Source: Mycolicibacterium confluentis
GTDB taxonomy: Bacteria; Actinomycetota; Actinomycetes; Mycobacteriales; Mycobacteriaceae
NCBI RefSeq assembly: GCF_010729895.1
Contig: NZ_AP022612.1
Span: 4,898,001 to 4,962,000, forward strand
Reading direction: 5' to 3'
Length of the DNA stretch: 64,000 nt
Shown here: positions 38,551 through 47,254 of the stretch, piece after piece
Numbering within the stretch: the first letter of the stretch is position 1
Layout of the letters: each line of letters begins with the position of its first letter
Notes under the pieces: generated by a model
The model's input: only the letters and a program-made list of their open reading frames with translations
The model's database searches: none
What the model was told of the DNA's origin: nothing
Program-made: the position numbers and the translations under genes

Positions 38551-38677
38551 TCCGGTCCCCCGCCGCAGCAGCGCCTCAGCTCAACCGGCCCGTCCGGTCC
38601 CCCGCCGCAGCAGCGCCTCAGCTGAGCCGGCCCGCCGGTCCCCCGCGCCAGCGCCTCAGCTCAGCTCAGCCGGCCCA
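38551..38677. repeat. 42-bp tandem repeat between convergent genes
   Basis: Two nearly identical 42-base units (38551-38592, 38593-38634) and a third diverged copy share TCCGGTCCCCCGCCGCAGCA followed by GCGCCTCAGCT. The array covers the gap after the HugZ-like gene and reaches the stop codon of the convergent luciferase-like gene (38666). It is a likely VNTR locus. Confidence 0.8.
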
Positions 38678-39589
38678 ACGCCGCAGCAGCGCCCGAGTCC
38701 TGGCCCGACCCTCCGGATCGGGGTCGAACGTCGCGGCGACGAACTCGTCGACTCCCGCGTCCCGCAGCCCATTGAGGCGGTCGATGACCACGTCCTCGTC
38801 GCCGATGAGCGCGGCGTCCTCCGGGCCGGCATACCCCTCACGGTCCAGCATCGCGCGGTATGAGGGCAGGTGCCCGTACGTCGCGAACTGCTCAGCTGCC
38901 ACCGAACGCGCCTTGTCGGCGTCATCGGTCACGCTGATCGGCAGCGAGGCGACCACGCTCACCTCCGATTCGCGACCAGCCTCGGCGGCCGCCGCACGCA
39001 GGACCGGCCCGACGTGCTCGGCGAGCGTGCGGGGCCCGGTCATCCAGGTCATCGTGCCCGCGAGACGACGCCCCGCGACCTTGAGCATCTGCGGTCCCAG
39101 TGCTGCCAGGTAGACCGCCGGTGGTGTCGCGTCCGGGATGACCAGTGCCCCGCGGGTCGTGACCGTCTCGCCGACCGCGTCCGCACCCTGTCCGGCCAGC
39201 AGGGGCAGCAGACCATCGAGGTACTCGCTGATGCGCCGAATCGGCTTGTCCCAGGGGATGCCCCACATGCCTTCGGTCACCACCCGGTGCGTCATGCCCA
39301 GTCCGAGGATGAACCGCCCGCCCGCGATCAGGTTGAGGGTCAGCGCGCGCTGTGCCATCAGCATGGGGTGCTGGTTCTGGATCGGCAGCACACCGGTGCC
39401 GATCTCGATCCCGTCGACCTCGCGGAAGGCCACCGCCAGGACCGTCAGCAGGTCCCGCTCGTAGGGCATCTGCGAGCACCACATCCGGCTGAAGCCTTCG
39501 GCGTGCAGTTGGGCGGTCTGCTCGACGAAGGCGTCGACGATCGTCTGCCCCTTGGCGCGGGCCGGATAGTCCAAGATGCTGATCTGCAT
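38666..39589 (-). CDS. LLM class F420-dependent oxidoreductase
   Basis: The 307-aa TIM barrel belongs to the luciferase-like monooxygenase superfamily: MQISILDYPARAKG start, IEIGTGVLPIQNQHPMLMA, and GRFILGLGMTHRVV near residue 95, typical of the TIGR03564-like mycobacterial F420 group. It probably uses F420 for hydride transfer to an unknown substrate. ATG 39589 is chosen because it opens the first barrel strand. It is divergent from the Rv0121c-type F420 gene across 26 bases. Its 3' end runs into the 42-bp repeat. Confidence 0.83.
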   Translation of the reverse strand: MQISILDYPARAKGQTIVDAFVEQTAQLHAEGFSRMWCSQMPYERDLLTVLAVAFREVDGIEIGTGVLPIQNQHPMLMAQRALTLNLIAGGRFILGLGMTHRVVTEGMWGIPWDKPIRRISEYLDGLLPLLAGQGADAVGETVTTRGALVIPDATPPAVYLAALGPQMLKVAGRRLAGTMTWMTGPRTLAEHVGPVLRAAAAEAGRESEVSVVASLPISVTDDADKARSVAAEQFATYGHLPSYRAMLDREGYAGPEDAALIGDEDVVIDRLNGLRDAGVDEFVAATFDPDPEGRARTRALLRRWAG

Positions 39590-39615
39590 CGGCTCACGGT
39601 ACCTACCCTGGTGAG

Positions 39616-40038
39616 GTGCCCGAGGCGATCTCCGACGATGCCCTCCGCCGGTTCGCCGGCGCCCGGATCGCACGCCTGGCAACCGTAACGGCCGAGGGTC
39701 TGCCGCATGTGGTCCCCGTGGTGTTCGCGGTCGACGGCGACATCGTCTACACCGCGGTCGACGGCAAGCCGAAGTCGACCACCCGCCTGCGTCGACTGGC
39801 GAACATCGAACGCAACCCTGGGGTGAGCGTGCTGGTCGACCACTACGACGAGGAGTGGTCGACGCTGTGGTGGGTGCGCGTCGACGGGATTGCCGCACTG
39901 CACAGCGCGGACGCGGCCGCCCACCACGGCCGCGACCTGCTGCGGGCGAAATACCCTCAGTACCGCACCGTCTCGCTCGACGGCCCGGTCATCGCCATTA
40001 CGGTGCGGCGCTGGTCATCGTGGTTCGCCAACCAATGA
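39616..40038 (+). CDS. PPOX-class F420-dependent enzyme, Rv0121c type
   Basis: The 140-aa split-barrel protein (ARIARLATVTAEGLPHVVPVVFAVDGDIVYTAVDGKPKST) matches the TIGR03668 family named after Rv0121. Members bind F420 and may reduce or protect small molecules; the physiological reaction is unknown. The GTG start at 39616 lies in GTGAGGTGC, with a second in-phase region upstream offering no better site. It is followed by the GTGACA-N14-TGTAAA element that drives the next operon. Confidence 0.88.
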   Translation: MPEAISDDALRRFAGARIARLATVTAEGLPHVVPVVFAVDGDIVYTAVDGKPKSTTRLRRLANIERNPGVSVLVDHYDEEWSTLWWVRVDGIAALHSADAAAHHGRDLLRAKYPQYRTVSLDGPVIAITVRRWSSWFANQ

Positions 40039-40039
40039 C

Positions 40040-40065
40040 GTGACATTTTAACGTCGCTCTGTAAA
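40040..40065 (+). promoter_or_regulatory. Regulon motif GTGACA-N14-TGTAAA (site 1)
   Basis: This site lies one base after the upstream stop and ends nine bases before the GTG of the luciferase-like gene. The same hexamers with the same 14-base spacing recur at 54239, 57211 and 59026. TGACA and TGTAA are imperfect inverted half-sites, which suits a TetR-type dimer. It overlaps the expected promoter position. Confidence 0.6.
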
Positions 40066-40074
40066 GCTTTCTCG

Positions 40075-40971
40075 GTGACTTCATCGCTGCCGCGTGGGCT
40101 TGGCTTATGGGCCGGGTTCCTCGATCGACTCCCCGCCGCCGATGCGGTGGCCGGCGCGCGCGAGCTTGAGGCCGCGGGGATCACCACAATCTGGCTGCAG
40201 GAGTACAGCGGGGTCGACCCGTTCGTGCGCGCGGCACTGTATCTGGGCGCGACCTCACGGTTGACGGTCGCCCTCGGCGTGGCCACGATCCATGCCCGCG
40301 ACCCCGAGGCCATGGTCGCGGCGGCCAGCACGCTGCACGAGGCGTTCCCCGGCCGGTTCGTGCTCGGTCTCGGCGTCAGTCACCGGCATCTCACTGAATC
40401 GCGCGGCCACAATTACCGTGCGCCGCTCGAGACGATGCGGACCTACCTGGCCGACATGACGGCCGTCGCGCGACGACGCACCCTGCCGCCGATATTCCTT
40501 GGCGCCCTCGGGCCCCGCATGACCGAACTCGGCGCGCACCTGACCGCCGGCGTGCACAGCTACTTCTCCCCCGTCGAGCACACCGCGGCCTCGCGCGCCG
40601 CTGTGGGCGAAACCGCTTGGCTCGCACCGACCCAACTGGTCTGCATCGGGGCAGCAGAAGCCGAGTGGCGCGAACCGATCCGCGAGTACTTCGGCCTGTG
40701 CCTGGGAATGCCGAACTATCGACGCAATCTGGCACGATTCGGATTCTCCCCGGACGAGTTGGAAGCCGTCGACGACCGGTTGATCGATGCTCTCGCGGTT
40801 CCCGACACATCGTCCGAGTTACGCGAGCGAATCGAGCAGCACCGCGTGGCAGGTGCCGATCATATTGTCCTGCAGTTCATTCCCCCACCGCGAGCCGACG
40901 TTGTGCTGCGCCGGGTGGCCGAACTCAACATCGTCGAACCGAACCAGGAAGGACATCTTCAGTGGGCGTAG
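40075..40971 (+). CDS. LLM class F420-dependent oxidoreductase (TIGR03620-like)
   Basis: The 298-aa luciferase-like barrel shows GITTIWLQEYSGVDPFVRAA, SRLTVALGVATIHARDPEAMVAAA and GRFVLGLGVSHRHL, typical of mycobacterial F420-dependent oxidoreductases. It is first in a plus-strand operon with an SRPBCC protein and a CoA ligase. The GTG start is nine bases behind the regulon motif, so the leader is very short or absent. A role in oxidising an intermediate of the 45-59 kb pathway is inferred from the shared motif. Confidence 0.83.
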   Translation: MTSSLPRGLGLWAGFLDRLPAADAVAGARELEAAGITTIWLQEYSGVDPFVRAALYLGATSRLTVALGVATIHARDPEAMVAAASTLHEAFPGRFVLGLGVSHRHLTESRGHNYRAPLETMRTYLADMTAVARRRTLPPIFLGALGPRMTELGAHLTAGVHSYFSPVEHTAASRAAVGETAWLAPTQLVCIGAAEAEWREPIREYFGLCLGMPNYRRNLARFGFSPDELEAVDDRLIDALAVPDTSSELRERIEQHRVAGADHIVLQFIPPPRADVVLRRVAELNIVEPNQEGHLQWA

Positions 40972-41441
40972 TCACCACCACGTCGTCGACCACATTCCCG
41001 TACCCGCCCGAGGTGGTGTACGACTTCGTCACCAATCCGGCGAACTGGACCAAGACCTATCCCGGCAGCAACTACGTCGGCAACCTCGACGATCTCCCGC
41101 TGAAGGTGGGCGACACCTGGGAGGAGGCCGGCGCCGACGGCGGCCAGATCTACACCTGGCACCTCGCGATGGCGACGCGGCCGAAGCTGTGGATGTTCAC
41201 CTCGGTGGGACGACTGGGCCACGACCGAGACGGCAACGGTGGCGTCGAGGGCCGCATCACGGTGCAGTACCACTTCACTCAGCCTGGGCCGGACACGCTG
41301 TTCACCCGGACCATGACGATCGAGGCCTACCGTGATTCCCCGCTCCCGGATCGGCTTTTCCGCGTGGTGAATCCGGCATACATCGACCGTTACCACGATG
41401 CCATCGCCCGGGAACTCGCGGCGGTACCGGCGGTCGGCTGA
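40962..41441 (+). CDS. SRPBCC family protein
   Basis: The 159-aa protein has the START-like pattern: N-terminal strand TTTFPYPPEVVYDFVTNPANW, central strands around YTWHLAMATRPKLWMFTSVG, and a long C-terminal helix (VNPAYIDRYHDAIARELAAV). It probably binds a hydrophobic ligand; some relatives act as cyclases or dehydratases. GTG 40962 overlaps the end of the upstream gene by ten bases in another frame and is preceded by AGGAAGG. It lies between an F420 oxidoreductase and a CoA ligase gene. Confidence 0.82.
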   Translation: MGVVTTTSSTTFPYPPEVVYDFVTNPANWTKTYPGSNYVGNLDDLPLKVGDTWEEAGADGGQIYTWHLAMATRPKLWMFTSVGRLGHDRDGNGGVEGRITVQYHFTQPGPDTLFTRTMTIEAYRDSPLPDRLFRVVNPAYIDRYHDAIARELAAVPAVG

Positions 41442-41448
41442 GGTCTGA

Positions 41449-43125
41449 TTGCGCGCGACACACCCTCCCTCACCGGCCGATGCCGCACGGTTTCGCGCCG
41501 AAGGCCGCTGGCGTGAGGCGCAGTCGGTGGGCCGGCACCTCGCGGAACTGGCCAGTGGAGGAGACCGCACCGCTCTGATCGACGACACGGGCACGTGCAG
41601 CCATGCTGAGTTGGCGGGGTTGGCCGACCGCGTCCGCGCAGCGTTGGTGCACGCCGGGGTCCGTCCAGGGGATTCTGTCCTCGTGCTGACACCGCTGCGC
41701 ATTGGTGCGGTGGCGGCGATGCTCGGCAGTCGGCTGGCGGGGTGCGTCACGGTATTGGTGGACCGCAGGGCGGGCGCGGCCGATGTGGCCGCCGCGTGCA
41801 CGTCCCTGCCGGCGCGCGTGATCCTGGCGTACGACGCGGATGCCGAGAGATTGAGCCTCTCGACGTACGGCCAGGTGCTGCCGGTGGAGCGAATCCTTCT
41901 GGCAGGGAGCTCCTCTGATCCCTCGGATCCTTCCGGCCCCTCTGAGCCTTCCGATCCCTCGGATCCTTCCGGCCCCTCTGAGCCTTCCGATCCCTCTCAT
42001 TCCTCCGATCCCCCTGACTCTTCCGATCCCCCTGACTCTTCCCATCCCTCTAATCCCTCCGAGCTTCACCTCGGGCCCGACGATGTTCTCCTCGACCCCG
42101 ACACACCGAACCTGGTGCTGTTCACCTCTGGCACCACGAGTGCGCCGCGCGGCGTGCTGCACACCCTGAACAGCCTGCGCTGCGGCACCCAGAACATGGT
42201 CGATACTTTGGACCTGCAGGCGGGCGACACCTTCCTGTTGTCCAGCCCGCTGGCGAGCATCACCGGCGTTCTCCAGATCGAGTCGGCGCTCATGGCGCAC
42301 GCGGGTGTCCTACTGGCGGAGAGGTTTTCACCCGAGGACGCGTTGGAGTCCGTGCTGCGGCATGGAGTCAGCGTCATCGGTGGGGCGCCGATCATTTCCG
42401 AGACGATCTTCGCCGAGTGTGACCACCGCGGGATCACGAGGTTGCCGCTGCGCTGTATTGCGCTGGGCGGGACGATGATCGGCCCGGCTGTGCTTTCGGC
42501 CGCCGAGCGGTTGAACGTCGGTTATGTGCGGGTCTACGGCTCCTCTGAGGTGCCGTTCTCGACTGCCACCGAGTTCAATGACGATTCCGGTCATGACGGC
42601 GCACCTCTACCTGGTGTCGATGTGTCCGTCCGCGCTGAGGGACCCGACGAGCTGTTGATTCGCGGGCCGCATCAGTTCCACGGATACCTCAATCCCGCGG
42701 ACAATGTGAATGCCTTCTGCGACGGGTGGGTGCGCACCGGGGACCAAGCTGAGGTTGCCGGTGGCCGTGTCCGAATCACCGGACGCCTCAAGGATGTCGC
42801 TGCGCGTAAGGGGTTGAAGATGTCGCTGGCCGAGATCGATGCCGCAGCAGCAGTTCTCGGTGAGTGCGCGGCCTTCGCCGTCCCCGACCCCGTGACAGGT
42901 GAGCGTGTGGCGCTGGCGGTTCGCGCTTCTGTTGCCTCCGACCTGAGCTTTGACGACGTGGTCGATGCCCTGCTCGCCACCGGCCTAGCCCGCTGGAAGC
43001 TCCCCGAGCAAGTCGTGGCGTGGGACGGGGAGTTCCCCCGCACCGCCAGCGGCAAGATCATCCGCCGCGACCTCGCCGACGAGCGCCGGCACCTGCGCAC
43101 CCTCTACGCGCCTCGACTGCGTTAG
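41449..43125 (+). CDS. AMP-dependent acyl-CoA synthetase with Ser/Pro/Asp repeat linker
   Basis: The 558-aa ANL-superfamily ligase has the P-loop LVLFTSGTTSAPRGV (about 221-235), YGSSEVPFST, the hinge GWVRTGD..., GRLKDVAARKGLKMS and the catalytic Lys motif TASGKIIRRDL near the C-terminus. It activates an organic acid to its CoA thioester. Residues about 155-204 form a low-complexity SDPSGPSEP linker, encoded by a minisatellite with unusual T-ending codons, just before the P-loop. The start is TTG 41449 with GAGG six bases upstream. It is third in the operon behind the regulon motif at 40040. Confidence 0.85.
   Translation: MRATHPPSPADAARFRAEGRWREAQSVGRHLAELASGGDRTALIDDTGTCSHAELAGLADRVRAALVHAGVRPGDSVLVLTPLRIGAVAAMLGSRLAGCVTVLVDRRAGAADVAAACTSLPARVILAYDADAERLSLSTYGQVLPVERILLAGSSSDPSDPSGPSEPSDPSDPSGPSEPSDPSHSSDPPDSSDPPDSSHPSNPSELHLGPDDVLLDPDTPNLVLFTSGTTSAPRGVLHTLNSLRCGTQNMVDTLDLQAGDTFLLSSPLASITGVLQIESALMAHAGVLLAERFSPEDALESVLRHGVSVIGGAPIISETIFAECDHRGITRLPLRCIALGGTMIGPAVLSAAERLNVGYVRVYGSSEVPFSTATEFNDDSGHDGAPLPGVDVSVRAEGPDELLIRGPHQFHGYLNPADNVNAFCDGWVRTGDQAEVAGGRVRITGRLKDVAARKGLKMSLAEIDAAAAVLGECAAFAVPDPVTGERVALAVRASVASDLSFDDVVDALLATGLARWKLPEQVVAWDGEFPRTASGKIIRRDLADERRHLRTLYAPRLR
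41925..42042 (+). repeat. In-frame minisatellite within CoA ligase gene
   Basis: A perfect 36-base direct duplication (41925-41960 and 41961-41996) is followed by a perfect 18-base duplication (42007-42024 and 42025-42042). Both unit lengths are multiples of three, so the frame is kept. They encode a Ser-Asp-Pro/Ser-Glu-Pro tract. Copy number could vary without breaking the gene. Confidence 0.92.
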
Positions 43126-43209
43126 TTGCGGTCGCGCCCCCTCAACTCCCGCCGAAGCCCGGCTCGGACGGCCTCGACTGCGCCGGGCCGCCCCGGGTGC
43201 CCCGGCGGC

Positions 43210-44619
43210 TCAGTTGCCGTCGGGGTCATCGGCTCCCGGTTGGGGTGACCCGGGCCGCCCTTCATTGCCCTCCTGGTAGGGGTTGAGGAGGTTTTCGGGG
43301 TGGTGGTGGTCGTTGACCCGTGGTCCACCGTTGTCGAGGTGCGGTGGGGGGATCCATTCGCAGCGGCCGTCATCGCGGATCCGCGTGGTCCATTTCTCAG
43401 GTTCTGGGCCGACTTTGCGGTTGTCGGTCCCGCAGGCCAACGTGAGTTCGTTGACGTTGGTTTCTCCGCCCTCGATCCAGTCTTGGGCGGCGTGATGGAC
43501 CTGGCATTGGTAGAACGAGGCGGTGCACCCGGGGGCGGAGCAGCCACGCTCCTTGGAGAACAGCACCAGGCGCTGGGCGGGGGTGGCGATCCGCTTCGCC
43601 CGCCCCAGATACAACGCCTGCCCGTCATCGTCGAACACCGACAGGTAGTGGAAGGCGTGGGAGGCCATCCGGATCAGGTCACGCATCGGCAGCAGAGACC
43701 CGCCGCCAGTGATCCCGAACCCCGCCCCGGACTGCAACTCCTTCAAGGTTGTCGTCACCACCACCGTGACCGGGAGGCCGTTGAGTTTCCCGAGCTTCTT
43801 CGACGCCAGGATCGTCCGGCCGCCGGCGAGCAGAGCGTCGTGCTGGCGTTGAGCTTTGGTGCGGTGATCGGCCTTGATCTGTTCCTCGGTGGGCCTGCCG
43901 GTGACACACGGGTTCTCGTCGTCGGGGTTGCACATCCCGGGGGCGGCGTTCTTGGCCATCACCGGCTCCCAGACCGCCCAGGCTTCGGGGGTGAGGTGTC
44001 CACTGACTCGGATGAGCCCGTCAGCACCCTGTTTGCCGAAGGTGAGGCCGCGGCGGCGTTGGATGTCGGCGTCGTTGAACGACCCATCGGGATCCAACCA
44101 CAACAGCATCCGATTCAGCGCGGCTCGAAAGTCGGGCACCCCCAGGGTGGAGGCGTGTTCGGCGGCCAACTTCTCGGCCTCAACCCGGGCGCTGAGATCC
44201 ACATGATCAGGCAACGCCTTGAAGAACTCCCGGCAGCTCTTCACATGTGCGGGCCCCACCCGGCCCTCAGCGACGGCGGCGGCGACGTGGGGCATCACCG
44301 GTTCCAACACCTCACCGGTGAGAGCGTGCCGCGGACTCAACACTGCGGCGTCGGCGACGCGCTGGCGGGCCTCTTCGGCGGGGATCCGTAACCGGTGTGT
44401 CAGGACTTTGGTGACCTTGTCGCCGCCGAGTTCCTCGGGCCCGCACTCCTGCAGGCGTGCAACGAGTTTGTGGTCGACGGCCGCGTCGGACCAACCCACC
44501 TTCTGTAGGCGTTCCATCACCGTCAGCACCTGCAGTGCGGAGAGGCCATCGACGGACGCGGCGGCGAGGCGGGCGTGGACGGCCTCAAGCTCTGAGAGCA
44601 GGTCGGCCACCGAGGTCAT
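43210..44619 (-). CDS. DUF222 / HNH endonuclease domain protein (13E12 family)
   Basis: The 469-aa protein has an N-terminal DUF222 region (LLSELEAVHARLAAASVDGL...RIPAEEARQRVADAAVLSPR) and a C-terminal HNH nuclease module (CSAPGCTASFYQCQVHHAAQDW, then ELTLACGTDNRKV). This is the architecture of the REP13E12 repeat family of M. tuberculosis, several copies of which are DNA-damage induced. A consensus LexA box lies two bases upstream of the ATG at 44619, so LexA would block initiation. The nuclease target is not known. It appears complete and monocistronic. Confidence 0.9.
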   Translation of the reverse strand: MTSVADLLSELEAVHARLAAASVDGLSALQVLTVMERLQKVGWSDAAVDHKLVARLQECGPEELGGDKVTKVLTHRLRIPAEEARQRVADAAVLSPRHALTGEVLEPVMPHVAAAVAEGRVGPAHVKSCREFFKALPDHVDLSARVEAEKLAAEHASTLGVPDFRAALNRMLLWLDPDGSFNDADIQRRRGLTFGKQGADGLIRVSGHLTPEAWAVWEPVMAKNAAPGMCNPDDENPCVTGRPTEEQIKADHRTKAQRQHDALLAGGRTILASKKLGKLNGLPVTVVVTTTLKELQSGAGFGITGGGSLLPMRDLIRMASHAFHYLSVFDDDGQALYLGRAKRIATPAQRLVLFSKERGCSAPGCTASFYQCQVHHAAQDWIEGGETNVNELTLACGTDNRKVGPEPEKWTTRIRDDGRCEWIPPPHLDNGGPRVNDHHHPENLLNPYQEGNEGRPGSPQPGADDPDGN

Positions 44620-44621
44620 AT

Positions 44622-44637
44622 TCGAACACTAGTTCGG
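44622..44637 (-). promoter_or_regulatory. LexA (SOS) box
   Basis: TCGAAC-ACTA-GTTCGG matches the mycobacterial SOS consensus TCGAAC-N4-GTTCGA with one terminal mismatch. It ends two bases from the HNH gene start. The 180 bases beyond it hold no gene. Confidence 0.88.
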
Positions 44638-44815
44638 TCCACCGACAAAACATGTCCCGATGTGGCTGGAGAAACCAAAGGGCCAGAAGGGATTTACCCT
44701 CCCGGCCAAATTCGCTCATAGGCGGGCATTTCAGACACCCACCTCCCAGGAGCAGCACGCGCCCACCGAGCAGCACCGCCCCCAGCGCCGCACCACTTCA
44801 CACCCCGCGCAACGT

Positions 44816-45739
44816 TCACACCCCGTGCAACGCCGTCCTCAGCGCCGCACCCTGGAGGTCAAACAACTGTCTGCTGACCTCCCACTGCGGCACCAGAGAG
44901 TCAAACCCGTGGCACGTGCCCGGGAAGACATGCAACTCCACACTCACACCGGACCACATCAACCGCAGCGCGTAGTCGATGGCCTCGTCCCGCAATGGGT
45001 CGAGTTCCGAACAGGTGATCAGCGCTGGCACAAGCCCATCAAGCGACTCCGACCGCGCTGGCGCCGCTGCGACAGACACCGACCCCGAAGGCACATAGTG
45101 CTTCCACATCTGTTGTGCGGCAACCCCGTCAAACCCCGGCGTGGTGGTGAACTCCTCCTTGGACGGACTCGGCCGGTCATCGAGCACGGGCTGGTGGAGC
45201 AGCTGGAACACAATCGGCGGAAGGGAACCGGCCGCAGAGCACTGCGCCAACCGGGCAGCTAGCGCCCCACCAGCGCTGCTGCCAGCCACCGCGATGCGGT
45301 CGGCATCCACACCCAGCGCCGTCGCGTTCTCAACCAACCAGCCCAACACCGCTGCCGCATCGTCGAATCCGGCCGGGAAGGGATTCTCGGGGGCCAACCG
45401 GTAGTCGACCGAAATCACCGTGCACTCAGCAAGGCGCGCAAACTCGGCACACTGCCGATGATCGGTGTCAAGGTTGCCCAGGACGAACGCCCCACCATGG
45501 CAGTACAGCACCGCGGGGGCGGAATCATGCCCACCACGGTAGATCCGAATGGGTACCACGCGACCGCCATCGACGGCCACCACGTCGTCGACGACGGCAA
45601 CCCCCGGGGTCTCAAGCAACTCGGCGATCTCACGCCGACGCGAGTCCAGCGAGGCACGCACCGTTTCGAGCACTTCGGGTGCCAGGTTGGTGCGGAACTC
45701 GGCGAACGGTCGCAACGAGGGCGCCAATCGCGAGATCAC
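44816..45739 (-). CDS. Alpha/beta hydrolase, hormone-sensitive lipase family
   Basis: The 307-aa esterase carries the HSL oxyanion motif HGGA (81-84), YRLAPENPFPAG, the nucleophile GSSAGG with Ser155, the acid in ELDPLRDE and the His in PGTCHGFDS. It has no signal peptide, so it acts in the cytosol. It is the last gene of a ten-gene minus-strand operon; its GTG overlaps the Baeyer-Villiger monooxygenase stop by four bases. A natural role is to hydrolyse the ester or lactone formed by that enzyme. Confidence 0.9.
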   Translation of the reverse strand: MISRLAPSLRPFAEFRTNLAPEVLETVRASLDSRRREIAELLETPGVAVVDDVVAVDGGRVVPIRIYRGGHDSAPAVLYCHGGAFVLGNLDTDHRQCAEFARLAECTVISVDYRLAPENPFPAGFDDAAAVLGWLVENATALGVDADRIAVAGSSAGGALAARLAQCSAAGSLPPIVFQLLHQPVLDDRPSPSKEEFTTTPGFDGVAAQQMWKHYVPSGSVSVAAAPARSESLDGLVPALITCSELDPLRDEAIDYALRLMWSGVSVELHVFPGTCHGFDSLVPQWEVSRQLFDLQGAALRTALHGV

Positions 45740-47250
45740 GAGAGCGCCGCCGAATGCGACGAGACGACGATGGGCCGCACGTCGGGAATAGCCGAAGGCT
45801 CGAAGCTGTAATCACCCGGACGGAATCGCCGGGTCATGGCCCAGAACACCCGAGCACTTCGAGGCCACTGCGTGACCACTCGACCGTTGGCGGCTCGAAA
45901 GTAGTTGCTGCACCGCGTCGTCCACACTGTGCCGACCATCCAGCGATCGATCTTGGCGATGTAGTCGGCGGTCGCAGAACGTCGCACGGCCACATAGGAC
46001 TCGCCCCTGCGCCGCATTCGTTTGAGAGCCTGCACGATGTAACGGGCCTGAGCCTCCAGCACGAAGATCACGCTGTTGGAACCCACGTTGGTGTTGGGTC
46101 CGTAGAGCATGAAGAAGTTCGGGAACCCTGGCACCGCCATACCCATGTATGCGTAGGCGCCGTCGCGCCAAGTGTCGTGCAACGAGACCCCGCCCTCGCC
46201 GCGCACCTCGATCTGACCCAGATAGTCCGCGACGGCGTACCCCGTCGCACAGACCACCACGTCGACGTCGAGTTCGGTGCCGTCCTCGGTGACCAGAGTC
46301 CTGGACCGCAGCGCCCGCGCTGGCGAGGACACGACCTCGACGTTGGCGCCCGCCAAAGTCTGCAGGTAGTCGGTGGCGAACACCAACCGCTTACACCCGA
46401 GCGGATGATCCGGTGTCAGCCGCTCACGCAGGTCAGCGTCCGGAATGAGGGCCTCCAACTGCTTCAAGGCAATGGCCTTGAACTCCTGCGTCTTATCGCT
46501 GCCGTGCTCGATCACCGAGATGTTCTTCTCGCTGCGCAGCCAGAGCCTGGTTCGGTAGATCCGCTTGGCCAACGGCACGTACTTGAACAACCATCGCTCG
46601 CGATCGGTGTACGGGCGGTCGGGCTTGGGCAGGATCCATGTGGGCGAGCGCTGCACGGAGTACACGTGTGCGGCCTCCTTCGCGATCTCAGGAAGCACCT
46701 GCGACGCAGTGGATCCGGTGCCCAACACCGCGACGCGCGCACCGGCCAGGCTGACCGAGTGATCCCACTGCGCGGTGTGCATCACCGTGCCCGAAAACGG
46801 CTCCTCCTCCACGAACTCGGGGGTGAGTGGCTGATTGAACACCCCCACCGCCGACACCACCACGTCGAACGTGTGCTGCTCGCCGGTGGCCGTGGTGAGC
46901 TGCCAGGTCTTGGTATCGCCGTCCCATGAGGCCGACACGATGTCCGTGTTCAACCGCAGGTGCGCGTCCAGGCGGTGTCGCCGGGTGCATTCCTCGAAGT
47001 ACCGCAGGATCTCTGGCTGACCGGCCCACAGCCGGGTCCAGTCGGCGTTCAGATCGAAGGAGAACGAGTACAGGTGCGATTTCACGTCGCACGCCAGACC
47101 GGGGTAGGTGTTGGTTCGCCAGGTGCCGCCGACACCGTCCTCGCGGTCGAAGATCGTGAAGTCCTTGAACCCCGCCTTCTTCAGGAACACTCCGAGGGCC
47201 AGCCCGCCCGGGCCGGCGCCGATGATTCCCACCGAAAGACTCTTGGCCAC
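45736..47250 (-). CDS. Type I Baeyer-Villiger flavin monooxygenase
   Basis: The 504-aa enzyme has FAD motif GIIGAGPGGLALG (8-20), NADPH motif VAVLGTGSTASQ, and the Baeyer-Villiger fingerprint F-x-G-x3-H-x3-W as FSGTVMHTAQW at 152-162. It inserts oxygen next to a ketone to make an ester or lactone using NADPH and O2. GTG 47250 lies four bases after the SDR stop, and the stop overlaps the esterase start. Dehydrogenase, BVMO and esterase in a row are a classic ketone-opening cassette. The ketone is unknown. Confidence 0.92.
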   Translation of the reverse strand: MAKSLSVGIIGAGPGGLALGVFLKKAGFKDFTIFDREDGVGGTWRTNTYPGLACDVKSHLYSFSFDLNADWTRLWAGQPEILRYFEECTRRHRLDAHLRLNTDIVSASWDGDTKTWQLTTATGEQHTFDVVVSAVGVFNQPLTPEFVEEEPFSGTVMHTAQWDHSVSLAGARVAVLGTGSTASQVLPEIAKEAAHVYSVQRSPTWILPKPDRPYTDRERWLFKYVPLAKRIYRTRLWLRSEKNISVIEHGSDKTQEFKAIALKQLEALIPDADLRERLTPDHPLGCKRLVFATDYLQTLAGANVEVVSSPARALRSRTLVTEDGTELDVDVVVCATGYAVADYLGQIEVRGEGGVSLHDTWRDGAYAYMGMAVPGFPNFFMLYGPNTNVGSNSVIFVLEAQARYIVQALKRMRRRGESYVAVRRSATADYIAKIDRWMVGTVWTTRCSNYFRAANGRVVTQWPRSARVFWAMTRRFRPGDYSFEPSAIPDVRPIVVSSHSAALS

Positions 47251-47254
47251 AGTG

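Noticed and set aside
41925..42042. Direct repeats considered as a CRISPR array.
   Set aside because: The units are contiguous without spacers, lie in frame inside a ligase gene, and no cas genes are present.
44620..44815. Low-complexity stretch between the HNH gene and the esterase, considered as a further gene.
   Set aside because: No frame in it has a start, ribosome site and plausible composition. It holds only the LexA box and a Cys/His-poor CAGCACCGC-rich segment.
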